Shown in pieces: positions 19,846 through 30,343 of a stretch of 64,000 nucleotides of DNA (its first letter is position 1; the number at the start of each line of letters is the position of its first letter). Source of the stretch: Trichodelitschia bisporula (Eukaryota > Ascomycota > Dothideomycetes > Phaeotrichales > Phaeotrichaceae); assembly GCA_010356995.1 (NCBI GenBank), contig ML996714.1, forward strand, positions 1-64,000. Reading direction: 5' to 3'. A program made the translations under genes and the position numbers. A model generated the notes under the pieces. It had not been told where the DNA came from. It worked only from the letters and a program-made list of their open reading frames with translations, and did not search any database.

Positions 19846-22581
19846 ATGGCTGCCACCGGAGAGGACGTCTACTGCACTGTCAGTTTACCCTGGCGCCCTC
19901 AAATTGCTGCTCGACCCCGCTAACGTACACACAGCTCATGCTGAGCGATTCTTATCTGCCAGGTACGGAACTCGCGACTCTTTACGAAGCTCTTCTAACG
20001 GGAAAACAGGAGCTATTGTCCTTGCTCACTCATTACGTGATGGCGGCACGAAGAAGAAGCTGGCCTGCATGGTCACCCTCGACACCCTGTCAACGGAGAC
20101 CGTAACGCGTCTTAAGGTGCGCCAACCGTCCCTTTCTTTGAACCCGTCTAACCTTGCAAGGAATTGTACGACTACATTCTGCCCGTACCGCGCATTGCGA
20201 ACACTAAGCCCGCGAATCTGTACCTAATGAACCGCGGGGACCTCCTCTATGCCTTCACCAAGATTCACCTCTGGCGTCTCGACCAGTTCCGCAAGATTGT
20301 CTACATTGACTCTGACGTGGTGGCTCTGACCGCGCCGGACGAGCTCTTTGACATTGATGCGCCATTTGCCGCTGCTCCAGATATTGGCTGGCCGGACGCC
20401 TTCAACTCGGGCGTAATGGTGCTGACGCCGGACCGCGAGACATTCGGCGAAATCAAGGAGCTGGCCGACAGCAGTGCCTCCTTTGACGGCGCTGATCAGG
20501 GTCTGCTGAACCAGTACTACGAGCCCCGCGGGTGGCACCGTCTCAGCTTCACCTACAACACAACACCTAACGCGCAGTACCAGTGGGAGCCGGCGTACCG
20601 CCACTACAAGGACAGCATCAAGATGGTGCACTTTATCGGCCGACCGAAGCCATGGACGCTTGCACCGCCGCAGGGTGGCTCCGAGACATACAATGAGCTG
20701 CTCGGCCATTGGTGGACCGTGTGGAATCGGCACAACCAGACCGCTGACGTCGACGCTGACCCGCACCACCGCGCCGCCGCCGAGTTCGCGCGCCAGGGGA
20801 AGTATGGAGCGGTAGGAGGATCTGAGTCAGGTTCGTCCCAACGGCCCACCGTGCTCCTCACGCGTCCCTCGGATGACGGCTCGACGTCAGAGTTGTGGTC
20901 CCCCCATGATTCAAATCAGTCAGATGAGCAGCTCCCGCAGTCTGGTGCCTCTGATGCACCAAAGCAGCCCGAAGCTCATAACGAGCCAGGTGCTCCTGAA
21001 ACCCATTCCCATCCTGAAGACCAGTCTCACGCTCAAGCGGAGGCGACTTCACACCGTCCCCAGTCCCCCAGCCAGCAGGCTAGCCAGCAGGCTCCCCATG
21101 AATCTCATGAAGCGTCTGCTGAAAGGGCGCCAGAACCATTTGTTGCCCCGGCCGTCCAGTGGGACGCCACGAGGTAGTGTACTCCCTCCTCCGATGATCA
21201 AAACTGATGACCCCTCTCCAGGGCTCCACCACCGCAGAATGCCCCTCCGGAGGCTGCCAACTTCCCGAACCAAGAATATGCTTTCAGCTCCTCGAACCAG
21301 CTCTTTTCGGCACCGGCTTCTTACCCTGCTCCACCCAAGGACATGTGGTACGAAGTGCCGTCACCGCCTGTCACCGCCCCGCCCGCGCCGATCTTCCCTT
21401 GGGAGCGCAAATCGCGCCCGCCTCCGTCCCGTGTTTTCGCCGACGCTGACAATGCCCCTGAGGCGGTGTATATCCCGCCTCCCGTACTCCCCCGTGATGC
21501 TGACGAAGTCGACTACTCCTTTGCGCCGCCCGAGGATGCGCCCCAGGCGCAGATCGTGCACCAGGCCGCTGTGTACCAGACGCAGGAAGCCTTCTCACCG
21601 CAGGCGAATGCGTGGGACAACATGACGGGAATTGAGCGGTACGTGCGGGCCGTGATGGATACGACGGGCGCAGGTGGACGACGCAATAGCAGCAAACCGA
21701 CATCTATCGACCTTAGCGGCGTGCGACGCGGTTCGCTCATCCTCACGGCTTTTCCGTCTGCGGACGAGCGCCCGAGTCTGCCCGTCACGCCCGCCCCGCG
21801 CCGCCGCGGCACGTTTTGGGGGCCGGGAGGGGGAAGCGGAGGAGATGGCGAGGTTGGCGACGAGCGAGAGCCGCTGAAGCAGGCCGAGGGCGTGCCGGAT
21901 CAGATTGACTGGGTATGTCCCCGCTGCGGGTTTTCCTCTGATGATGCCATGACCTTTGTGCGAGAGCGGGGAGAAGAGGCGGTGGCGGAGGTGGAAGTGG
22001 AGGCAGAGCTAGCTCCGGAGTCGGGGCCGGAGCCGGAGCTAGAAGCGGAGCAGCCTAAAGCGGCGGGGAAGGCCAGCAGCAGCGGCCCGAGCGCAAGCGG
22101 GAAAGACGGATCCGACGAAACGGATACGACGCCTGTCTTCACCCCCGAGGACAGCCTGGCCGCCCAACTCGACCCTGCCGACCTCGATCAGCCGTGGGAC
22201 TCCGTCGTCGACGACGATATCAGCGAGCTGAACGTCGATCTCACGCCCGAGGCAAGCACGGCGGAGGAAAGCAGCAGCCTCGATGACGTGTTCGAGGTCT
22301 GGTCGGAGGAGGGGGTGCGCACGCCCACTGCTGCGGGCCCCTCGGCCGACCCCGGGCCGTTGGCTGCTGCTTCACCGCCTGTGGAGCCGGGCTCGGCCCA
22401 GCATCATTCTCTCCCCCATTCTCCTGTTATCCCTACCTACGACCCCTCCCGCGCTCCGCCGCAGAGTCTGTCTAGTTACTACCTCCAGCCGAGGCCGGCG
22501 CTGGTGAGGCTGGATAGTGATAGTATGGGCTATGCGCGGCTTCGCACCCAGCCGGCAGATGTGTGGAGTGCGTTTCGCTAG
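19846..22581 (+). CDS. glycogenin (GT8 self-glucosylating primer of glycogen)
   Basis: Five exons (19846-19878, 19935-19962, 20010-20116, 20161-21173, 21222-22581) give 846 aa. The GT8 domain spans roughly residues 7-240: DVYCTLMLSDSYLPGA, AHSLRDGGTKKKL, the metal-binding DxD in VYIDSDVV, DIGWPDAFNSGVMV, DGADQGLLNQYY and VHFIGRPKPW. Glycogenin transfers glucose from UDP-glucose to its own tyrosine and seeds glycogen. The remaining ~600 residues are a disordered Pro/Ser/Glu-rich tail. It contains MWYEVPSP and PIFPWE blocks, an IERYVRAVM helix and a short DWVCPRCGFSSDD zinc-knuckle-like spot. Similar extended tails occur in filamentous-fungal glycogenins. Intron 3 ends in AAG. The splice structure restores the conserved N-terminal strand exactly. 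Confidence 0.9.
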
Positions 22582-23848
22582 GCCGAGGGCGCCAGGGTGG
22601 GGGCAAGGGGAAGGGATGGACAGGGAAGGCGAGGAATGAGGAATGAGAGATGAGGGGAATGCTGATGATCATGACTTGAGTGTCCACCTTGTCCATGTGT
22701 GGTATGCTGATTTTTGGTGTGCGGTTAGGATCCGCTGGCGAAGCTGGAGGGGTTGAGGAGGGCGAGCTTGGAGGTAGCGAAGAGGGTTACCACAGAGGTG
22801 CAGGAAAGGCGTGGGAGCAGGGAAGACAAGGACGTGGCGGAGGTTCCGGAGGAGGGTCAAGAGGTGGATGCGGGAGGGGAAATGCTGAAAGGGGAGGAGG
22901 AACAACAGGTTGAGCAAGAGGTGATGGGTGCGGAGAAGGTGGTTGATGGGGAGGTATTGGGGGTTGTGGAGGTTGAGGAACGGGATATGGCCATTGGATG
23001 AGTGCCATGATAATGATGCGAGGATGGCGGATACTCATGTGAAGGGAGTATAGAGAGTGTGTGTGTGACTACCCTGGGCCCAGGAGCATTCCTATTGTAC
23101 CTAACCTACATTTCCTTTGTCGGGTGCGCAGCATAGCGGAGACTGTAATATAACTAGCATGGATCGTGGTACGTGTTGACGGGAGTGTGATGAGTTGACC
23201 AGGCTGCACTGCCTCTGCTCGTAACCGTGTGAGATGCGAGCGATGTTGCAGGCTGAGTGCAATGCGGGGAAGGGGAAGCACGGGAAGAGATACCCGAAGC
23301 GTTGATCGGCGCTAGCCGGGACGCACAGGCCGCGATATCAACACCCGACATCTCATGGCCGCTGCAGCGATGCACTCCAGCTCCACCATCATCGTCAACC
23401 ACGGGACTGTAAACAATAACCTTCCATGGGCTGAAAGGAACTTCACCTACTACCATTAACCCAGCCAACCATCTATCCCAGTCCAAAGCCGATCTGCCGC
23501 GCCCCGGATCCGCAATTGTCGGCCACACATAATGTCCACTCCGACGTGCCATTCCAGGAGGCCTATAGCCTTAAGCTCTGTATAGCACCCCCGCAGGGCC
23601 GAGCTCCAGATGAAATCCTTCTAGCGCTGGCAATCCCCGCGTATTAACGCGCCCTATCCCAACGGCCGCACATATATTTCTTGGCAGAGGGAGACGGCGC
23701 GCCAGGGCGAGGGCTAGAACTAGATATGTGGACTTGCGCGCAGGGCACTGGCTGGAGCCGTTTTCTTCTTCCTTTGATACTTACCTCTTTTTTTGCAGAG
23801 GCGGGAAGGCGTTAGTTTTTATTGTTGGTTACAGAAACTAGGGGAGAG
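22582..23848. other. intergenic region with polypurine tract
   Basis: About 1.27 kb lies between glycogenin and the Zn2Cys6 gene. From about 22590 to 23000 the plus strand is strongly purine-rich (G/A runs), which makes spurious Pro-rich or Glu-rich ORFs on either strand. The last ~100 bp contain CT-rich sequence typical of a core promoter. Confidence 0.45.
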
Positions 23849-25412
23849 ATGCGCGCTTCTCACCACCACCCCTCTCGCGTGGAGAAGTCGCAACCGCGCC
23901 GGCCGCGCGTGGCCCAGGCGTGCAATTTCTGCCGCGCGAAGAAGTACCGCTGTGATGGGAACTTGCCGTGCAGTTGGTGTAAGCGGAATGAGCTGGAGTG
24001 TGAGTTTCAGGGAAGGGGGGAGGGGGTTATATACTCCATACGGTATGTGGTGTGCATTCCTTTGCGAACGGGGGCGGAGACTGATGTGTGCGTGGGATAG
24101 GTATATCTGCCAGCTGGAAATGAAGCTCAAGCGCGCTGAGGCCGCGCTCCAGCACGCTTCGCCTGGGCCGACAGACACGGCGGAGACCACCGGGCGCGTG
24201 AGGACGGACTCGCTTTCCCCGCTGGATGGCGCGCCGCGGGGGCAGGAGGCGGACGACGAGGACGCGGCTACCGAGCCGGAGGAAATCATGGACATAGCGA
24301 TTGTGAAGCGCCGCGTCACATTCGAATACTTCGGCTCGCCCTCCGCGCTGTCCTTCCTCTCCCTCCTCCGCAAACCCGCCCCCCCAGGCCCCTCCATCTT
24401 CCCGCCCGGCGCCGTCCCGGCTCTGGGGGGTATAAATTGGGCGGCGTACAGGAGCCTCGTGGGAAATTTCCACAACAACGATTTTTTGACGCAGCGCGAG
24501 AATCCCCCCCCGCCGGTGGAGCAGGCTGGCGAGGCCGAGTACTACGCCTTCGACGCGTATACTTTCATCGACGCCTTCTTCAACACCGTGCACTACATGT
24601 GCCCCGTCCTCGAGAAAGATTTCCACCTCATCCGCTGCCACGACCTGTGGGAGGGCCGGCACACGCGCCTACCCACCGGCTTCCACGCGCTGTACTTCGC
24701 CGTCCTGTCCCTCGGCGCGCTCATGCGGCCCCGCGAGCAAGGGAACGTCAACGGCAAGTCCCGCTTCGAATGGTCCCGCCTGCTCTTCGCCCGCGCCGAG
24801 AGCGCGCTGGGCCGCATCGGTGCCACGCAGGATCTAGACACCATCCACGCGCTCCTCGTCCTCGGCGTCATCGCCGCCAACGAGCTCGCGCTCAACCTGG
24901 CATATGCGTATCTAGGGTGCGCGGTCCGCACCGCGCTCGCCATGGGTCTAAACCGCCATCCGCGCTTCCAGCAGCGCGATTTTCCCCGTGAAACTCCCAG
25001 GGGGATTATAAGCCGGACGTGGTGGACCGTGTACGCCTTCGAGCACGATCTTGCGCTTACGTTGGGGAGACCGCATGCCTGTGGCCGGGACGCGTGGCAT
25101 GTGCGCCCGCTGCCGCCGGGGCACGCCGAGGAGGTGCGCATTGTGGGCGCCAGCGTGCCGCTAGCGCGGATCATGGAGCGGGTGTTTTCGCTATATGCGA
25201 GCGGGCCGAAGCCTGTTGCGCGCCTGGCCGCGAGTCGCGAGATCGATGCCGAGCTCCGGGCGTGGTGCGCGGGGGTGCCGGAGGGGATACGGCCGGACAT
25301 GGGCAGCGGGGCGGCCGGAGGAACGGGGCCGGGAACGGGCACGCTGACAGAGGCGCCGTGGCAGCGGTTGCAGGGCGTGATACTCAAGATCCGTACGCTA
25401 TCCCCGGGGGAA

Positions 25413-25443
<31 letters not shown>

Positions 25444-26140
25444 GAGGTAATGCTTCACTACTGACTGACGCTACGTAGGCTACCTACACACGCGCATAGT
25501 CCTCTTCCACCCCTTCCTGCTCCTCGCGCAGCGCGCGCCGTCACCGCCCGAGCCCGGCATCGCGGCCGCGGCAGTCACGGCGCTCGAGGCGGCGACGGCG
25601 CTGATCACGACGCTGCACGATGCATACCGCGCACATGCGTTTTTCCGCACCTGGTACGCCCGCCCGGCCCTATCCCCCCTCCAAACCAATCCAGCTAACA
25701 GGCGATGGAATGGAAGGTGGTACACAACCCTGCACCTAACCCTCTCGCTCACGCTCCTGCTGCACCCGCCGCCCTCCGCCCCTACGCAGTGCCACCAACC
25801 CTACATAGACATGGCGCTCGACCTGCTCGACGCGCTGGACTCCTCGCCCGTAACCCGCAAACTCGCAGCGTACGCGCGCGCCGCTGCCGCGCAAGCCCGC
25901 GCCCTCCAGGCGCAGGAAGGGGAATGGACGGTCCCGGCGGAAGCCCAGAGCGCAGCGGCGCAGTTTCTCGAACTGCAGAGTTTGATGGCGCCTACAGCTG
26001 GGGAAGGGGAGTTGGAGGGAGAGGAACGGGGATTCTGGGGCGGAGAACTGTTTGCGGGGGGGTTTCCGTTCTTTGAGGGGTGGGGGGGGGCAGGGGGGGA
26101 GGGGGGCGGGGGGGAGGGGGGGGGGTTGGAGGGAGGATAA
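23849..26140 (+). CDS. Zn(II)2Cys6 transcription factor with fungal-specific middle domain
   Basis: Four exons (23849-24042, 24101-25392, 25479-25653, 25702-26140) give 699 aa. The binuclear cluster is near residues 25-55 (CNFCRAKKYRC, then CSWCKRNELEC) and is followed by a short coiled linker (ICQLEMKLKRAEAAL). The fungal-specific regulatory domain begins near AYTFIDAFFNTVHYMCPVLE and includes AYAYLGCAVRTALAMGLNRH and a SRTWWTVYAFEHDL stretch. It should bind DNA and regulate metabolic genes; the target is unknown. I placed the donor of intron 2 at 25393, so the 30-G run is intronic and the exons join as VILKIRYLHTRIVLFHPF. A donor at 25447 would also keep frame, but it would need a 32-nt intron and insert polyglycine. 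The C-terminus is Gly-rich. Confidence 0.83.
25413..25442 (+). repeat. poly-G tract (30 nt) inside an intron
   Basis: An uninterrupted G30 run lies 20 bp after the inferred donor of intron 2 of the Zn2Cys6 gene. Its true length is uncertain because such runs sequence badly. Confidence 0.85.
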
Positions 26141-26319
26141 CATAGTACTGAGGAGGAGCCCTACGGTCAAAACCGGGCCCAATCACACAGGAAAAGTATA
26201 TCCCCACTAGCACATGACAGGTCTTTTACCCTCAGGGTCCAAAAAGTTACTAGGCGCGCCATTTACAAACTCTAGCCCTGGCAACGCATCACATAGATTA
26301 TCTCTGCGATTCCATCATC

Positions 26320-26339
26320 ACATACTTTTTCTATGTAAT
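26320..26339 (+). repeat. 20-bp direct repeat, copy 1
   Basis: acatactttttctatgtaat occurs here and identically at 26558-26577. Each copy has ACATA/TATGT arms around a 7-nt centre. Confidence 0.8.
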
Positions 26340-26557
26340 CGTTTTGAACTTGGAGAAATTTCATAAGACGTTTCAGCCTTAGGCCTAACGGGCAACCGAA
26401 ATAACGCAGATAAATTTAATTCCCGGTTGAAAGTTTGGCACAACAGAGATTTCCCTTAGAATTCCCACATCTCCCTAGGGAAAATCCCTGTACTACTACA
26501 TAGGAAATGACTGTAATAATGCCCGACGAGCATATGTAAATTCTCAGGGATTTTCGT

Positions 26558-26577
26558 ACATACTTTTTCTATGTAAT
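26558..26577 (+). repeat. 20-bp direct repeat, copy 2
   Basis: Identical to 26320-26339, 238 bp away. A diverged reverse-oriented relative (actacataggaaat) lies between them near 26496-26510. Confidence 0.8.
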
Positions 26578-27025
26578 TAACCCCCAGCTCCGTCCGTAGG
26601 GGAGGGAAGGAGGGAGGATGGGGAGGAGGGAAAGTATGGCGTGCGAAGGTCTCGCTGGGACACTGTGGCCGCATGAGTGCGAGTATTCTCTTGGCCTAGG
26701 CTTGCGGCGATGCGTGTATGCGCGTCGCAGGTAGACGGGATATCCGAGGGGTCAGGGGTCGGAAATCCCGAGCCCGGACGTCGAAATAAACATCGGTGGC
26801 ATGTGTTGATGTTGCTGTTTTTGCGCTAGAGCGTTTTTCACGGGGGGGAGGGAAAGGGAAGCGAGCCCTAGAACTAGAAGTCGATGCTGAGGCCGATTCC
26901 TACTTTATGTCATTAGGGACGGATTAGGGCAAATGCAAGCCATACTCGCAGAAGCACACAAACTCCCCAAATGAAGCAAAAAAACATGGTATTCCCGCTA
27001 GGACAACACTCTATCCGCCCCTACC

Positions 27026-29185
27026 CTACGCACTTCCCATCTCCTCATCACCAAACCCCTGCGCCGCCGTGGTTCCAAAGTACCGCACATCGACGTCGTC
27101 GTCCTGCTGCAGCTTCTCCAAATTCGGCAGGATCTTGTCGTGGATGAGCTTGAGGCCGCGCGCACAGCCCGTCGGTGTCTGCCCTGCCTTCTCGAGGCCT
27201 GCGATCGTGCCGGTCTCTGGCAGCTTCTTCAGCACGTCGATGAGCACCTTGTACGATTTGGCGACGTTGAAGCGGATGTTGGGGATGTCGTCGACGACGA
27301 GCTGATCCATCATCGGCAGAATGGACTGTTCGATGACGGGCAGGGAGAGCACGGGCGCGAGGGTCTTTGCTTATCAGTACTCGTACTCAAGGGTCATGGA
27401 ACAACAAAAACTCACCGATACCGCAAAGCACGTCGTCATCCGGTACAGGTAGTTCGGGTGCTGCCCCATGGCAATCACCTTGGGCACGATGGCGCCGCTC
27501 GCCCACTCGACGCCAAACACCTCCGTCAGCTTCTTCAGATTCTGCGTCGACGCCTCGCGGATCGAGAACACAGTGTCACCCAGCCAGCTCATGCACAGGC
27601 TGCTCAGCTTCTCGTCGAAGAACTTGACCCCCAACTGGCTCGCCAGCAGCGGTACGTACTCAATGATGGCGAGTCGCACACGCCACTGCTTGTCCTCCGC
27701 CAGCTGCACAATGGCCGGCAGCAACGACTGCGAGAGCAACTCGATGCCAATCACATTGTTGACGAGCTCGAGCTTGGAGATGATGTTGAGACGGACGTCG
27801 GGGAAGTCGTCCTTGAGCATGTTGAGGAACATGGGCAGCAAATGAGCAATGGTCCTGGGGGGAGGGTCAGCCTGTATTTTAGCTTCAAAAGACATGTACT
27901 CACTCCTCCTTGCCGAGAATTGGTGCGAGGCCGCTGATCTGCGTCCCCAGAGCCGCACGTACGTGCTGCGACGAATCCGTGACCAACTCCTCGATGCTGG
28001 GCATAACCTCGTGCAGCAGGATGTCGGGCAGGAGGAGCTTGCAGAAGCCTAGCGCAGTTAGCAGCCATATCCACGGATATTGAAAGTATCATACCAGGAA
28101 TCTGCCCCGCAATAGCGCTCCGCACTTCCGCCTCCGTGTCCTTGAGCAGCTTGACAAACGCCGGCACAAGATCACGGCTAACCACCTCGTCGTCGACCGC
28201 CTTTGCAATCTTTTCGAACCGGTCCGCCACCATGTACCGCACGCGCCAGCTCTTGTCCTCGAACAGGGCCCGTAGCGCCGTCAGCAGAATACCGTGACTC
28301 GACTGCTGCTCCTTGGGCACCCCCTCGGCGATGGCAATGAGGACCTCGACCGTCAGTAGGCGCACGCTGTCCTGGTCATCGGCCGCCAGGTGACGGAACA
28401 GTGGGATCATCTCCTCAATGACTACATTGACTGGCATCGCCTTGACGAACTTGCCCAGGTTCGTAGCCGCTGACCGCCGCACCATAGGCGTCTCATCGTG
28501 CACCAGCTGGCCAAACTGCTGCCGCAGCGCCTCCTGCACGGGCGGCGTAGCACGGCTGTATGGGACGTTGTAGAGGCCAGTGGCCGAGACCTTGGACGTG
28601 AACCAGTCTGCTTTTGAGAGGCGCACCACAAGGGGGATGAAGTGGTCTTCGATCTGCGCTTCCGAGAGCTGCTCGCAGATTTTATTGAGGCTCTCAACGG
28701 CCTGTTCACTGTTAGGCTGCCTGTGAGAGTGAAGTAAGAAGACGCACCTTCTCGCGCACCAGCGGCTCCTCAATCGCCGCCAGGTTCTCCAGCGGCGAGA
28801 GCAGGACATGACCGAACTGAGGCCCACCCACGTACTCGACAAAGTTGCCCAACTCCTCGCTCAGCGCCGTAAGGACTTCATCTTCATCTTCGACGGATTC
28901 TACCGAATGGTCAGCTACGGCCGCGGCGGGAGAACAGGGCACGCTGCCCGTCATACCATCCAAAAAAGGTATCAATTCATCTCTCGTCCGCTCCGGACCG
29001 AGGGCCAGGGCGATTGTGGAAAGGCGGTGGATAGCGTTGAGGCGCAGGATCACATCGTCGTGCTGGATGAAGTACATGGTTAGCGCTGAGCAAGGGGGGG
29101 GTGTTTACGCGTGGGGAGTGCGAACCTTGAGTTCGTCGATCAGAACGGCGATGGGATACAGCTCCTCGGGCTGATTAGGGTCCAT
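27026..29185 (-). CDS. PP2A scaffold (A) regulatory subunit, PR65/Tpd3-like
   Basis: Six exons (29185-29126, 29062-28748, 28701-28095, 28048-27904, 27854-27416, 27364-27026) give 634 aa, close to the family size. It starts [20 protein letters not shown] and continues into [22 protein letters not shown], the canonical start of PR65. Roughly fifteen HEAT repeats follow, for example [40 protein letters not shown] and [20 protein letters not shown]. The subunit bridges the PP2A catalytic subunit and the B-type targeting subunits. The intron at 27365-27415 ends in AAG. The 5' promoter is interrupted by the assembly gap, starting 73 bp before the ATG. Confidence 0.94.
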
Positions 29186-29257
29186 TTTTGTAGAGAGGAA
29201 ACGTCAAACTGGGCTGCGTGGGCAAACAGCAGATATGGCGCGAAGCCGTCGGAGGCA

Positions 29258-29421
29258 NNNNNNNNNNNNNNNNNNNNNNNNNNNNNNNNNNNNNNNNNNN
29301 NNNNNNNNNNNNNNNNNNNNNNNNNNNNNNNNNNNNNNNNNNNNNNNNNNNNNNNNNNNNNNNNNNNNNNNNNNNNNNNNNNNNNNNNNNNNNNNNNNNN
29401 NNNNNNNNNNNNNNNNNNNNN
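29258..29421. other. assembly gap (164 N)
   Basis: An unresolved stretch of N upstream of the PP2A scaffold gene. It falls in non-coding sequence as far as can be seen. Its length may be nominal. Confidence 0.98.
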
Positions 29422-30343
29422 TGTCTTGGAAGGTGTTGTTATGAGGACGGTGTAGGTGGGTGGGGGGAGGCCGGTTCTTGGTGGATGTGTCTTGCTGCTG
29501 GGGGGGGTTCGTCGGTCGGGCTGGATGGAGATCAGTGGATGTTGGGGCTGCGTGCCAACCCAAACACCGAAATGGCCTGATTGATGCCTGAAGACTTGGG
29601 CTGCAGAGTACTTGGCATACGATATCGGAATGTCACGTGATACCCGCAGCCAGAGATGGACATAGGGATTTGGTGGAACTGAGGGCTGTCTCCTTGACAT
29701 CACTGTCTTGTCAACAGAGATGGAGGGAATAATTGATGGTCCATCGCTCTATCAGACTAGGTCACGCATCGCCAACGACTCCTCCCTCCTCAGGCCGGTC
29801 CTTTGCAGACTCGGAATGCCCCACCCTCGACGTCAAGCAATCATTCATCAGCTACAGCGTCATATTCATACATCCACCCACGGACCAAGCGGCCACATGC
29901 GAAAGCATAACCCCAGAACATGCAATGCTATCCACCCACTCACACACAAACGGACACGAAAAGTAGACGCCGCCCATGCCATCCCATCCACCTCCTCTCC
30001 ACGAAGGCCAGACCGAGAACTACGAATTGAATCATATACATGTCCCCCAAACAATGCAGTAACATCGAACAGTCAATCTGAAGCAGTCTCATACAGTGTG
30101 TGCGAATGCGGCATGCGCTCCCGCTCTATAGCATGTCTGGCGAAACCGTTGAGCCGATAAGTGACCCCTTTCACGTCCATCGGTACGGGGGAAACAATCC
30201 GACAACCTCAACACTCATCGCTCGCCTCCTATCATCAACGCGACATCGGATAAGCCGCCTGAATAGACCGATGGAACGACCCGATAGCCTGGAAGCCCCT
30301 GGAAGCCATTAGTCTCGTTCCACACACGCCAAAGGGACACAAC
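29422..30343. other. intergenic region
   Basis: About 0.9 kb lies between the gap and the 3' end of the forkhead gene. I see no supported gene. Confidence 0.4.

Larger units (their letters stand above)
26141..27025. other. intergenic region with an AT-rich repeat island
   Basis: This is the space between the Zn2Cys6 gene (+) and the PP2A subunit (-), so both genes end here. From about 26220 to 26580 the base composition drops to AT-rich, unlike its neighbours, and short direct and inverted repeats cluster there. Confidence 0.5.

Noticed and set aside
22669-23038. Pro-rich minus ORFs and Glu-rich plus ORF downstream of glycogenin
   Set aside because: Both are translations of one polypurine/polypyrimidine tract, with no start context or domain.
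25413-25442. Poly-G tract as a coding polyglycine stretch
   Set aside because: It would require a 32-nt intron, shorter than any other here. The donor at 25393 gives a better protein join.
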